DNA from: Apostichopus japonicus
Taxonomy: Eukaryota > Echinodermata > Holothuroidea > Aspidochirotida > Stichopodidae
NCBI RefSeq assembly: GCF_037975245.1
Contig: NC_092573.1
Coordinates: 10,947,501 to 10,972,500 of the forward strand
Direction of reading: 5' to 3'
Length of the DNA: 25,000 bases
Of the stretch, positions 1 through 11,950 are shown piece after piece. The position numbers and the translations under genes were made by a program. Every line of letters starts with the position of its first letter. The stretch's first letter is position 1. The notes beneath the pieces were generated by a model, which saw only the letters and a list, made by a program, of their open reading frames with translations, ran no database searches and was not told where the DNA came from.

Positions 1-189
1 CTCCTCCAGATATACACACATATACCCATACGCGTAGGAGGCGTGGGGGGGGGGGGTGCAGCCCCCAACCAAATATTTTTGTGAAAATTCGGGCAATATG
101 CTGAGAATTTTTCGGGCACCTACTGAAAGAAAAATAAATTGGCATGTGTTTTGCAATCATTAAACCTATATTATTTTTATCATTATTAT

Positions 190-358
190 TGTAACGACTT
201 GCCGAAAATAATAACCAATATGGACGGGTAATAACACGGCAAATGATTGTATGTAAATGTCATGCGATGTATGAACCGATGCATGCCCATATGATATGCA
301 CATTAACATGTTGAACGCGCGAAAAATGTTGGTTATATTTTTCGGCCAAGTCGTTACA
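190..358. mobile_element. Short inverted-repeat (MITE-like) element
   Basis: The left arm at 190-221 begins TGTAACGACTTGCCGAAAAT. The reverse complement of 325-358 begins TGTAACGACTTGGCCGAAAA, and the match continues through ATAACCAA with a few mismatches and one-base indels. The arms are about 32 bp and the element about 169 bp. The core has no coding sequence. A clear target-site duplication is not visible. It lies within a wider inverted arrangement: a G-run with a GTAGGAG phrase at 30-56 on the left, and a C-run with its complement at 360-400 on the right. Confidence 0.6.
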
Positions 359-405
359 GCCCCCCCCCCCCCCCAAATCAAATTGCGCTCCTATACGCCT
401 ATGCA

Positions 406-2046
406 TATACCACATATAAAATCTCATTCATGGAGGAAACACCCATAGAAAAGCTACGATATACCTTCCAACAACCCATTTGCAGCAAGTAGGTGAACCT
501 TACGAGTGATAATATAACCCCCCCTCCCCCTTTTTCCATGAATTATATAGGCTTAGCTCGACAAAAGTCTCTTTAATCCCATTTGGATATAGGGACTGAA
601 CAAATGGTCAAAGACACATCTGAATGAGTTACGCTTTGTTTTATAAAATCAAATTTGACGGGATTGTGAAACCCATCTGAGTAAGCCGATTTAAATCCAG
701 GAGTTGCTAAAGTATACTTTTACTAAATCTTGAAGTTATTAGAGTTCGTGTCCAAAGCTTAAAGCGATATTCGAGTGGCCGACTTAATTGTTGGATAACT
801 TGCCGTGTCCTTAGGGCAAAAACCCACACCTACAGTAGCACTTTACATGGCGAAGATATTACATTTTTTTTTTAAATCAAATTTGGTGATATGCTGTCAA
901 TGTTTCTGGCATCAACAAAGTGAATGATGTCATTATCTAAACTTTTGCGCGGGAAAATGTCTTCATTTATATTTATGACATTTACATCATTTATAGATGA
1001 AAACAATAATTCAATAATTTAGGAAAAAATGTTCATTGCATTTGAATACAACGATATATAGGGCGAAAACAATTTACAGCTTTAATTTGAACATTTCAGA
1101 TGAATACTATTTTAAGGCTAAATCAGCAACAAGATTATTTATAAAGCCAAAAAAAAAATAGAACTAACTCATATACCCCCTGCTGTGATTCTCCTTCCGG
1201 TGTAAGGAAGGGTTTAGCCAATCAAAAGTAAAATTGTAAAATTGAATTAACTATATATTTCTAGTAAAAGATAATGAGATGAGGTTTCCAACCAATTCAT
1301 CTATGGATATTCTATTCTAATTCTGTAACTGTTAGATCTTCCGCAGCCGGAATGTTCCTTTAAACCAGCTTGCAAATAACGAGGACAGCTTCCATTAACA
1401 GAAACATGCAGTATCATATCATTTAAGTGGCAAATGGAATGTATGCCAGCAGGGTGCTTCCGCATTCTTTCTTTTAATCTGACCAGTATTAACTGACATA
1501 AGGCTCTCATTTAAGCCAGCAGGCTTATGTTACTTTGAGATATCTCACCGAGGCTTGCGTTATTTTTTTTTTCTACCGCGATGATCAACAATTTCTAGTC
1601 AACTTACTTCGTTCGTCCTCAGGTATCGTGTATCACAGTGTAGCTTGATCTCATACATAGCCAAGCAACGCATCTTATACAAGTATCGACTACTTACTAT
1701 AGGCTGACGCGGACATTAAAAACGTCAAAGATTTTATTTAGGTCACGCATTCTTTGTTTCTCAGATTTACCGAGAAATTTTGATGAAAAAATCAATACAA
1801 CGAATTGTCGGTGTTTTTAATTCCGATGTACCCATAGGCACGCAAGAAATCATATCGTTGAAGCATGGTTCATTAATTTTGGCTAAAAGAAAGACATGGA
1901 GGAGTGATACAGTTTTAATTTGCCTCTGAGAGAATATTGATTTTCCTCTTTACTTTACAGTAGCAGTTGAGTACACGTAAGAACAGTGGGATATACCCAT
2001 ACAAAATAAGGAGGAAATATAATGGTAATTAAAGGGGAAATAAAAA
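406..2046. other. AT-rich stretch, no feature recognised
   Basis: This contains C-rich spots (528-540), homopolymer A and T runs (about 1149-1159 and 1563-1572) and short spurious ORFs. A 69-codon minus-strand ORF at 1301-1510 has an unremarkable composition, no splice-site context that I trust, and no motif I recognise. Nothing else is supported. Confidence 0.5.
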
Positions 2047-2096
2047 ATTATTATTATTATTATTACTTTTATTGTTATTATTATTATTTTTATAGT
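2047..2096. repeat. (TTA)n microsatellite, imperfect
   Basis: This is an imperfect trinucleotide run. It lies next to the 3' side of the minus-strand tRNA-derived SINE that follows, as SINE tails often do. Confidence 0.8.
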
Positions 2097-2116
2097 GAGT
2101 TGAATATAGATATTGT

Positions 2117-2262
2117 AGTGAGTTGAAAATCCAAAACAGTGAAAAAACTTCCAGCCTCAACCGGGATTCGAACCCGGGCCTCCCGCGTAATATGCGGACA
2201 CCCTAACCATGGACGCTGATTGTATGTCAAGAGGTTCGAAACCGGTAAGGAAGGTCATAATT
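2117..2262 (-). mobile_element. tRNA-derived SINE, copy 1 (A box deleted)
   Basis: Read on the minus strand, this has a tRNA-like T arm with a perfect stem (CCGGG, loop with TTCGAA, CCCGG, about 2161-2179). It also has an anticodon-like arm: five paired bases around a seven-base loop at about 2180-2198. The same sequence recurs at 9608-9764, with homology across the whole span including left and right flanks. Relative to that copy, ten bases (CTAGGCTATA) are missing after about 2209, which removes the A-box core. A second GGTTCGAAACC motif sits at about 2233-2243 on the plus strand. It is not an intact tRNA gene. Pol III transcription from this copy is unlikely. Confidence 0.75.
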
Positions 2263-3660
2263 CCACTGCAGGTGTTAATTACCTGTATCGAACAATACTA
2301 GTTCTGTTTTTGGTGACATATTTTGCCTTACTCTAGAGATCGAACAGGATGCTAACCAACTCGAAATCATTTGTGATTCCTAAAGCAGGATCTCGGAAAA
2401 GAACTCAATTAAGATTCTTAACAATTCTTTTTATTTGCGTTCATTCAATATATATGTCAATTTGATGCACGTCTATTCCTCGTTCTGTGGGTTATGTTGA
2501 CACTAAGAAATCTTCCCAGGGCAAAAAAAAAGGAGGGGGGGGGGGGGATGGGAGACAATAAAAAGGAGAGAAAGAAAAAAAGAAGTAATTCGACACAATG
2601 CGTATGGACCAAGAAAAGTGTCAAAAGGGAAATATAATACATGGTTCTTGTAATGAAACGTTTATTAACACGAAAAGAACATGAGAAGACAGAAATAGAG
2701 ATGTAAGATTTGTTTGCCTCGATTATCATTCATGCACGACGTTGAAGCTTTTAGCTGTAATTAACACAGAGGAGTTCATTAAAAGGGTGAAGAAAGAGAA
2801 AAAACAATGGAATAAAGAAGAAGAAGAAGAAGAGGAACATTTTAAATTGGCGAAAAGGGAAATAAAAGTCACAAATAGAGGTAATTATGAGCAGGGGTAA
2901 CTTGAGAAGATATAAAAATAGTTTAGAGTTTTACTTCTGTAAAAAGAAAAATAATTGAAATAAGAACCACGGTTTCAAATTCATATATTTACTTTGACAT
3001 TTTTAAAGTTATATTGTACTTGCTGTTTTACCGTGATGGCATTTTTTCTGGTTTGAATACATCGTTTTTATCTTTCATCTCTTTCATATATATCAACCAA
3101 ACAAACAGTGAAAATTATGCAAAAACAAACATTTATCGTGTGATAAAAACAAGAATATTAAATAAAGGTCAGTTTACATGTACTGGTCATGTTTGCACTC
3201 TCATTGTAGGTAGGGTTGGAATTGAACTTATAAGATCTCGTGTCCAAACGTGTAGTCTATACACATAGGTTGTAATACCCAAATACTTCGAGACACATTA
3301 AACTGGACATGCGCAAAGAGAATTCGAGTAGGTGAGACGAACATGAAGAGATAATATCCTTCTTTAAGCCTTTTAGTGTTCCGAGGGCTGGCTAAAATCT
3401 CTCTTAATTCATGAGACGGGAGTGGGTAAATGTTTTTGAAAGTCATTGATATGCCTGACGGTATATATAGCTGGCCGGATATCAGAAAGGAGTCTCTCAA
3501 CGGAAAGAAAATATCCTTGATTAAACTGTTACCTTTTTGCGCTTGATTCGGTCAAAATCCGACGAGGACTTGCTGATCTATGGAAAAATGGACCGGAACT
3601 ACTAGTCTGCCTCTTAAGGCCACTGACATTTAGGCATTTGGAAACAGGAAGTTTGGAATT
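2263..3660. other. AT-rich stretch, no gene recognised
   Basis: This holds a 13-G tract (2535-2547) and a short (GAA)n run (2815-2833). A weak tRNA T-arm-like sequence near 3210-3230 was too poor to call. ORFs of 84-90 codons here lack recognisable motifs. Confidence 0.5.
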
Positions 3661-4140
3661 AGACAAAATATTCAAAAGATTCACGGGAAAAAAACACGCG
3701 TTTAAATCGCCGTTTTCGGTCTGTAATTGCGACGTAAATTCCGAGTTCCAGCCTGTTTCCGTTACGTTTCCACTCCTGAAACTAGTGATTAAGGTAAGCT
3801 TACGACCCAACTTAAACGCGTGAGTTTTCCGCGTTCGCGATGACTTATTTACCGAGTACGCGGTGACCGTAAACGCCAAGTGTCATCCAAATACGGTGAT
3901 GCTCACTTAATCGTGCGGTTTCAGGGAAGGGTAATCTTTACGTTTCCGGTCACAATTACAACAGATTCGCTATCTTAAACAAGATCGTTAATCTGGAGTT
4001 TACGTTTGAATCCAGCAGTAAACTTCTCGCATCGATCATCGTAAACGCCATGATTACACCAATATATACGGAGAAACGTGGTCATCGTAAACACATTACT
4101 TACGACCAATACAGGGGCTGGGCTTATTCGCCACGTTTAG
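3661..4140. repeat. Degenerate repeat block rich in CGTAAACG / GTAATC words
   Basis: Words such as CGTAAACG, TTTACG, TTAATC and ATTCCGA recur in both orientations. The segment about 3800-3835 (GCTTACGA, then ACTTAAACGCGTG) matches about 17999-18040 in the same orientation. The segment about 3676-3710, reverse complemented, matches about 18012-18050. Two arms, CACGCGTTTAA at 3695-3705 and TTAAACGCGTG at 3812-3822, form an 11-bp inverted repeat. A 116-codon minus-strand ORF and a 61-codon plus-strand ORF overlap the block. Both look like by-products of its composition. Confidence 0.6.
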
Positions 4141-5595
4141 GGAGTCTTAATCGGGTTGATTAGGCTGAGAAATACACCTCTATCAAATGTTACATTTGAT
4201 TTAAAGAAAATTAAAAATAATAAACATAAAATCACACTCGTTTGATTTTCCACTTTTTTATTTATATATTTTCACCTCATATCGCATCGTAAACGTTTAT
4301 TTGTTATTTTTACACTTATACAAAAATTATGTAAATGAACGAAATACCACTTCTAATGTGTAAATACATCTAAATGCAACTCAATATTGCTTTACATCAT
4401 AGTGTTGAATATTCAGCTTTTTTAATACAAAGTTTAAACCTCGAGAAGCCATTTTCCTTTTCAAATTTCAAAACATGCATTATTGTCCGGAGAATGTTTT
4501 TTGATGCCCAAATATTACTCTACTTACATTGTGGCAATTATATACACATGCAACGATTTTAATGCCAGGTGCAAGAAGGGAAAAAACAGGTAAATATGGA
4601 ATGTTTCTATTTTTAGTTACTAGTTTGCAAATCAAAACCTCTGAAAACCAGCTACCCACTTGAAGTAACTTAACATATCAGCAGTTAAATTGAACCAAAC
4701 AAATTTATGTTTAAAATTCGGTGTGTTTATCCTCAGATGATATAAACGCCTATAGGCACTTCTTCCACGATGGTTATCGGCCCCTCGACCCCCCCCCCCC
4801 TCCACCCAGGCCCGGAAACGGTACCAGTCTCTTTTATGTGGAACGAACTTGACACAGAACACCACTTCCTGCCTCATTTCGTAGCACGCTTAATATTTTG
4901 TTGCTGCTTTAAATTTTATTGTAATTAACATATATTTTGATATAAAATGCAATGATAGCCCAAACAAGATCTCTAAATTTTTACCCTGAAAGTCTGGAAT
5001 TAACCATGCATGGATAATAAAAGACAAACGTACAAGTACAACAACATTTCGACGACAAGTTATTAGGCCTATGCTCTATAGCTATGTTTTATTTTAAAAT
5101 ATGATTTACTAAATGATTTATTAACAATTAATAGAATCATGCTTTTTTCTTGGCTTTTGTTCCCTGAAAATATTTTAAGGATAACTTAATACTTAACATA
5201 TTTAATCCCTTGATGGAATATATTAGCTGTGAAGGGAAATTTAAAAAAAAAGGCTTCCATTAAAAGCAAAAGACTAACAAGAAAATAATAATTAATCTGA
5301 CATCTATTATTATGGGCATATTCTTTCTTCCTTGCTGCATTTATCTCAGGCAGGATTTCGTTTTAAAGGTATCATGTAATTACACCAAATGTTAAATTAG
5401 AGAAAACTCTTCTTTATTATACAAAATCGTCAACTGCAACTTGTTTGTATCCGAAACAACGGCGTTTGCTGTTTGTTCCTGGTGCCTCATTAATCAACAA
5501 ATGCTCAGGACAGGATTATCCACGTGCAACAGGGGCACGAGTTTAAACGTTGGGTAAAAAATTCAGAGAAATATTGTTATAACGTATACATTATT
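4141..5595. other. AT-rich stretch, no gene recognised
   Basis: The only notable element is the C-rich module at 4781-4830, with a 12-C run. The 62- and 81-codon ORFs show no family motif; the second is largely the translation of the C-rich module. Confidence 0.5.
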
Positions 5596-5880
5596 CTACG
5601 TTGTATATGGTACAAAAAGTTCAAAGAAGTCAAACGAAATGGACTTCGATATGCAGTCTTTACGCTGTTGATCAATGACTGTTTTTATGTGATGTTTTAA
5701 CGTATCATAACCACCGTGGGCAAATAGATGTCTTTTGTGAGCTATACATCCGGCGTTATCCGGTACCAATGTATCTCTATGGGAGCTCCAATAAACTGTT
5801 TGCCACGGGCTTCCCACAAGCTTAATCCGGCACATCAAACAATGACCATTTTCACCATTTGGAGGGGGGTCATCCTTCAT
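5596..5880 (-). CDS. Small ORF with zinc-finger-like (BED-like) pattern, probably a relic
   Basis: This is a 94-codon open frame of unknown function. Near residues 14-17 it has a Cys-x2-Cys pair (CLMC). Near residues 55-67 it has a His-Gly-Gly...Lys-His-His pattern (AHGGYDTLKHHIKT). The general order, Cys pair then HGG...D..KH, resembles the degenerate zinc fingers of BED-type or transposase-associated proteins as I remember them. However, about 35 residues separate the two halves, which is more than usual, and the final ligand is unclear. The ATG lies only 15 bases beyond the stop of the decayed exon at 5895-6204 on the same strand. It could therefore be part of that lost gene or of a transposon inserted beside it. 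Base composition is less AT-rich than its flanks. It could also be a chance ORF. No promoter or polyadenylation signal was identified. Confidence 0.35.
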   Translation of the reverse strand: MKDDPPPNGENGHCLMCRIKLVGSPWQTVYWSSHRDTLVPDNAGCIAHKRHLFAHGGYDTLKHHIKTVIDQQRKDCISKSISFDFFELFVPYTT

Positions 5881-5894
5881 TGTTATTGTTCAGC

Positions 5895-6204
5895 CTAATT
5901 AACAGCCCAAGTTGGGACGTCAGTCGGTACGCATTTTAAAGATACGTCTCCTTTCCTAACGGTGGGTATCCTTTTTTCTGGACTTTTCGCTAAGGAGAAC
6001 GTCCTTATAGAATGAGTCCAGCCTCATTTTGTTCAGTCTTTCCGACTCCCAAGTGAACTCCTGCACTACGGTACCCTAGCTCGTTCGCTCTCCATGTCAG
6101 ATTCCTCGGATGACATATACTCAGTTGACATCACTGTACAGTCTGTCTTTTCTCTCCTCTGACCAGTCTATGTTCTTCATTGCGCTCAATCTACATTGAA
6201 GTTT
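5895..6204 (-). pseudogene. Decayed exon B, acidic MSSEESD motif and C-terminal PTDVPTWAV tail
   Basis: On the minus strand a good 3' splice site (pyrimidine-rich tract then TTTACAG, 6205-6222) precedes an open phase-0 frame starting at 6204. Its residues include MKNIDWSEERKDRLYSDVN. A stop (6121-6123) follows, and the sense continues after a frame change as EYMSSEESDMESE. After another frame change comes EFTWESERLNKMRLDSFYKD, with lysine/arginine-rich sequence, a stop near 5957, and a third shift to CVPTDVPTWAVN. At least three frame changes and several stops make it non-functional. From memory, an acidic SSEESD stretch, a tryptophan-containing basic stretch and a P-x-D-x-P-x-W-A tail occur in a family of uncharacterised, repeated invertebrate proteins. 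That is recollection, not a search result. The exon joins in phase with the exon at 6951-7427 upstream. Confidence 0.6.
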
Positions 6205-6409
6205 CTGTAAACAAAGACACAAGAATAAGTATGAATTAGATATATATAAAGATCAGTTGGCATATAGTTTACTTTTGTCGAAAAATATACTAGCTCCAAC
6301 TGTCAATATCTCCAGCCCCCCCCCCCCCAGTGAAATATGTGGAGGCGCGGAAGTATCATTCCGCCCCCCCCCCCCCCGCTTCGCAAGTCAGAAAAAACCC
6401 TTTTTCATT

Positions 6410-6439
6410 TCCAAATGAGAAAAAAAAATCTCATTTGGA
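6410..6439. repeat. Perfect 11-bp hairpin with A8 loop
   Basis: TCCAAATGAGA at 6410-6420 and its exact complement at 6429-6439 flank eight A residues. It starts the repeat module that contains the 80-bp duplication. Confidence 0.85.
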
Positions 6440-6440
6440 G

Positions 6441-6600
6441 CACCAAATTGCATCTAAGGCCAGGTGAAAATACAAAATTAAGTTTACAAAATGGGGTGGG
6501 TGTTGAAGTGTGCTTTATTGCACCAAATTGCATCTGAGGCCACCTGGAAATGCAAAAACTCCCCTTAGACCCCTCCCCCAGGCCGGCCATCAGTCTTCAA
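6441..6600. repeat. 80-bp direct duplication, two diverged copies
   Basis: CACCAAATTGCATCT(A/G)AGGCCA occurs at 6441 and again at 6521, 80 bp apart. Similar but diverged sequence follows each: a weak match through GGTGAAAAT(A)CAAAA. The short ORFs here on both strands are translations of this repeat. Confidence 0.7.
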
Positions 6601-6950
6601 CCCCCCTACTCAAATGTACCTTCCTACGCCACTATATGTTTCAACGGTTTACAAAGCAGATTTGTTTATGGGTTGGGGGAGGTAGGGGGTACGTGGTCGG
6701 GTGACGTTCACCATCACAAGGTTAGAACGTGAATGTATCAATAACAGTATACCCTGGCAAATTGTGCATGAAACATTTTACAGATATCTTAAAGGAGATT
6801 ATTATATTATTTCTCTCACTGTCATATTTTAACTCTTTTAATTTATCGTTTTTAAAGGAGCGAATGCCTGTACAGGTCTAGGGTTTATATAACGGTGACT
6901 TTTAGTGATTGAAAAATTACATTAATAAGTCTTGGCCTAGTGTTACGTAC

Positions 6951-7427
6951 CGAACAATCCAGTAGCACAGAGAACTTCGTTTTCGTTTTTTTTTTCGAAA
7001 GAAGTTGTTCCTTCTCAGCCAGTAGTGCTCGGAGTGCCTTTAATTCTTCCTTCAAATGTTTGCTCCGAGCTTTCTGTCACAATATGTGCATTCTGCCGCG
7101 GTAGTTCCAACTGTCGCTGCTTCTAAATGTTTTTTTCTTTTTCCAATACACGTATGACATTTTCCTGCGGAACATCATTAAAAACCAGAGACGGATCGAA
7201 TTGAAAGTGTACTTTTATGAACTGGCAACCTTGCTTCCACTGAGCTTTCTGTTACTTCTGCAATAAACCACGGAAGCCAGAATCGTCCATTTTGAATGCT
7301 CTTTGCAATGTAGAACTCGATTGAGGATCAAGTGCGGTGTGAATCAAACCAACGTGTTGCTACTTGTGATACCGCCTTTTACTGATTTCAAATTGCCCGC
7401 TTTCTAGTAAGCCCAGGCTGTGACGTA
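6951..7427 (-). pseudogene. Decayed exon A with coiled coil, unknown gene
   Basis: Read on the minus strand from about 7427, one frame reads like protein. It runs through LLESGQFEISKRRYH, then HTALDPQSSSTLQRAFKMDD, then FQFDPSLVFNDVPQENVIRV. It is interrupted by TAG (7360-7362), TAA (7252-7254) and TAG (7123-7125). Near 7067 the sense moves one frame to HLKEELKALRALLAEKEQLL, a leucine-rich amphipathic coiled coil of about three heptads. A lysine-rich run encoded by ten consecutive A residues follows, then LDCS and a GTACGT donor after 6951. Three stops and one frameshift make it a pseudogene. The coding look rests on amino-acid composition, the coiled coil, and in-phase continuity with the exon ending at 6204. 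I do not recognise the family. The 5' boundary is uncertain; a CAG lies just upstream near 7427. Confidence 0.6.
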
Positions 7428-9598
<2,171 letters not shown>

Positions 9599-9607
9599 CT
9601 AATCGTA

Positions 9608-9764
9608 ATGAGTTTGTAAATCAAGAACAGTGAAACAAACTTTCAGCCTCCACCAGGATTCGAGCCACGGGCCTCCCGCTCTGTACGCGGACACCCTAAC
9701 CACTAGGCTATATGGACGCTGATTGTATGTCCAGAGGTTCGAAACCGGTAAGGAAGGTCTATAT
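9608..9764 (-). mobile_element. tRNA-derived SINE, copy 2 (A and B boxes present)
   Basis: Minus-strand reading gives TAGCCTAGTGG (A-box-like, about 9700-9712). An anticodon-like arm and GGCTCGAATCC (B-box-like, about 9656-9668) follow. The spacing is tRNA-like, about 35-40 bp. The family match with 2117-2262 extends through GACGCTGATTGTATGTC and the downstream GAGGTTCGAAACCGGTAAGG (about 9733-9752). It is not a complete tRNA, because the acceptor stem does not pair. This copy keeps the ten bases lost in copy 1, so it is the better representative of the family. The 70-codon minus-strand ORF here is the translation of the SINE. Confidence 0.8.
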
Positions 9765-10555
9765 GTTTGGGACTTGCTATTCTGTTTATTTAAGACTTGC
9801 ATGTGTCTCAAGCATGAATGTATTACGGTACCCTCACAGGATAATACTTCTCAGGTATGCATTTCTTTAATGGAATTATATAACGGACACAGGACAATCT
9901 TAGCTATTATATATTTGCATATAGGTGCGTGATTTTTACAAACACCACACGTTAATATGCCAATTTTTTGGCATAATGCTTATTTTCTCAAGCGATATAA
10001 ATTATTTTCGACATTTCGGTAAAAACTAAACAGTAATGAACGTCGTTTACGTATTATACACAGGGACGTAGCTAAGGCCTGATGATTAAGAGTGGGTGGG
10101 GGAGGGGGAGATGTAGTGGCTGAAATTCCAACTGGATGGGATTTGGAGCCAGAAAATTCCGACTGCTGCCTTGTAACCCGCAGCCCCCCCCCCCCACACC
10201 CTACTCGTCAACGATACAGTCAGTGTCAGTCAGTCAGACACTCCATCTTTCGCGACTGCACTTTTGTTTTTTCGGTACATTTGTACCACTGGCCCTCACT
10301 TTCACAAATTTATTAATCACTCTGGTTAGCGAGTAAGCAATGAGTATAAGTTATCTGCTTGATAGGCTACATAGACTACCAACTAAAAAAGCTATGTTAA
10401 TGTAACAAAGGGGAAAACTTTTCTTTTTCAACAAATTATATTCGACGACATAGTGAACTACCCCAAAATACAGTGCTTTTTCCTAGCGCGCTTAATATTA
10501 TTTTCTTGGGGGAGGGGGGGGTGGGCTATTTATCACTCACATGAAAAAATTAAAT
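9765..10555. other. AT-rich stretch with one G/C-tract module, no gene
   Basis: A module at about 10062-10200 starts with GGACGTAGCTAAGGCC, has a G-rich run near 10094-10110 and ends in a 12-C run (10184-10195). ORFs of 66-74 codons overlap it and are compositional. A further G-rich spot lies at 10508-10524. Confidence 0.5.
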
Positions 10556-10597
10556 TGTTCACTTCATTCCAACTGAGCATTGGGAATGAAGTGAACA
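10556..10597. repeat. Perfect 15-bp inverted repeat
   Basis: TGTTCACTTCATTCC at 10556-10570 and its exact complement GGAATGAAGTGAACA at 10583-10597 enclose a 12-base loop. The right arm is the start of the first unit of the following tandem repeat. The left arm is therefore an inverted fragment of a unit. Confidence 0.9.
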
Positions 10598-10900
10598 GTT
10601 AAACATTTTGCAGAAAAATGTTGAGTTGACGAGATACGATAAGTTGCCAATTAAACATTTTGCAGAAAATTTTACAATTGCTCAATTGGGATGAAGTGAA
10701 CAATTGAACATTTTGCCAAAAACATGTCCAATTAACGAGATAAGATATGTTGTCAATTGAACATTTTGCAGAAAATTTTTCAATTCCTCAGATGGAATGA
10801 AGTGAACAAGTGAACAATTTGCAGCAAAATGTCCAATACACGAGATATGATAAGTTGTCAATTAAACATTTTTCAAAAATTGTTCAATTGCTCAGTTTAA
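10575..10900. repeat. Tandem repeat, period about 106 bp, three diverged copies
   Basis: The word G(A/G)ATGAAGTGAACA occurs at 10584, 10689 and 10795, spaced 105 and 106 bp. Each is followed by AACATTTTGC(A/C), then an ACGAGATA element, then TTGCCAATT/TTGTCAATT, then another AACATTTT and CAATT-rich sequence. Each unit contains two related half-units. The last copy decays at about 10900. Confidence 0.85.
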
Positions 10901-11554
10901 GCAACTAAGCAATCCAACATTTTTCTGTTTGTTTTTTGGGATAAGATTTTATCTTGTTATTTTAACAATTTACTGAAAAATTTCACTTTATGGGCAAAGT
11001 TTTTCTTATGTTGATGGCCATTTTAAGCTTCCGTAGAATAACATTGAGCGTTTTAATTGTATACGTTGGACAGTAGTTTATTAGGCATTTTTTTTAGAGT
11101 ATTCAGAATCACACGAAGTTTTGTATGGTGGAGTATAAGAACCACGAGATACAATTTGTTAATATGACAAGGAAAACGTGGTAAATATGACTGATTAAAG
11201 GTCAAGTTTGACCGAAAATTGTAGGTCACTCACAAATAGCAAGAATTTATGAAAAATAGAGTGCGACAGTCGGAAAAATTAGAGTGCCACAGTCGGAAAT
11301 TCCGTACTCATAAGCGTACGTATACAATTTTAATCTAAGGCTGATGGGTACAGTTTCTTCCTCGTTACGATCCCCCACTATAATTTTCAGTTGATATATG
11401 TAATCAACATATTATGTTAAATTAAAAGTAAGTATAGGTATCATCAACCTATATATGAAATTGATCGCAGAGTCAATCAGGTGTAATAGATTTAGGGAGG
11501 GGAAATTGATTGTGGGGTGAGGGGCTTCGAGTTCAAATACGTATACTCATCAAA
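10901..11554. other. AT-rich stretch, no feature recognised
   Basis: No ORF over 60 codons and no clear repeat. A short direct echo, AGAGTGC(G/C)ACAGTCGGAAA, occurs at about 11260 and 11281. Confidence 0.5.
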
Positions 11555-11945
11555 AGTAGTCTGTAATGGCCCCAAATTACGGCATGCTGTAATTGCTGGA
11601 AGTTTTCAAAAAGGTCCTTTCCTGAAGGTGTTCACTCTCCATATTGTTCGCTGACATTATAAACACACACAACAAGATGACTAAATTTCCCAGTTAGGTA
11701 AATTTCCTCCAAGGTGTTTAATAAAACAGTTTAAGAATTTTAACATAAGGTGACCATATTTTAATATGTAGCATATATGGGACCAATAAATCATACTTAG
11801 TATGATAGTAATATTTAGTAGTGTAGGGTCTACTCGTTTGTATTGGGCTTTAACCTAGTGAAGTTGCATATAACAAGGTTTGAACCTAACTGGAGACCAA
11901 AACTTCCCGGTATGTAACACCTTCGAAAAATAAATGAAGAGGCGC
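11555..11945 (-). repeat. Leader repeat L, copy 1 (L1)
   Basis: This aligns with 14048-14399 in the same orientation. Shared words include CTGTA-TGG, AATTGCT, ATTTAAGAAT-like, GGTGACCAT, GCATATATGG, TTGCATATAACAA, GTTTGAACCTAACTGGA and ACACCTTCGAAAA. Its core (11555-11798) also aligns, reverse complemented, with 15175-15420 and 16785-17025. It stands directly before the eight-unit array. A fragment of the array unit (GGTCTACTCGTTTGTATTGG, about 11827-11846) is embedded in it. It is non-coding. Strand is set so that the copies at 15175 and 16785 are plus. Confidence 0.8.
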
Positions 11946-11950
11946 GGGAG

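Larger units (their letters stand above)
6205..6950 (-). other. Inferred intron of the decayed gene, carrying C-rich repeats
   Basis: The GT of the donor is at 6949-6950 (GTACGT) and the AG of the acceptor at 6205-6206, both read on the minus strand. The exon frames on each side are phase 0 and match. The interval contains two C-runs (6316-6328 and 6364-6377), an 11-bp hairpin (6410-6439) and an 80-bp direct duplication. A repeat element has therefore probably inserted into the intron. Splicing is inferred from sequence only. Confidence 0.45.

Noticed and set aside
1301-1510. 69-codon minus-strand ORF with protein-like composition
   Set aside because: No motif, no credible splice acceptor or donor, and no continuation in neighbouring frames, unlike the exons at 5895-7427.
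2152-2210. Intact tRNA gene
   Set aside because: The T arm and anticodon arm look good, but the A box/D-arm is deleted and no acceptor stem forms. It is a SINE fragment.
3203-3260. Possible tRNA-like sequence on the minus strand (AGTTCAATTCC B-box-like)
   Set aside because: The T stem does not pair, no convincing A box lies at the right distance, and no second copy was seen in the window.
3529-3879. 116-codon minus-strand ORF
   Set aside because: It lies largely within the degenerate CGTAAACG/GTAATC block. Composition explains its openness, and there is no motif.
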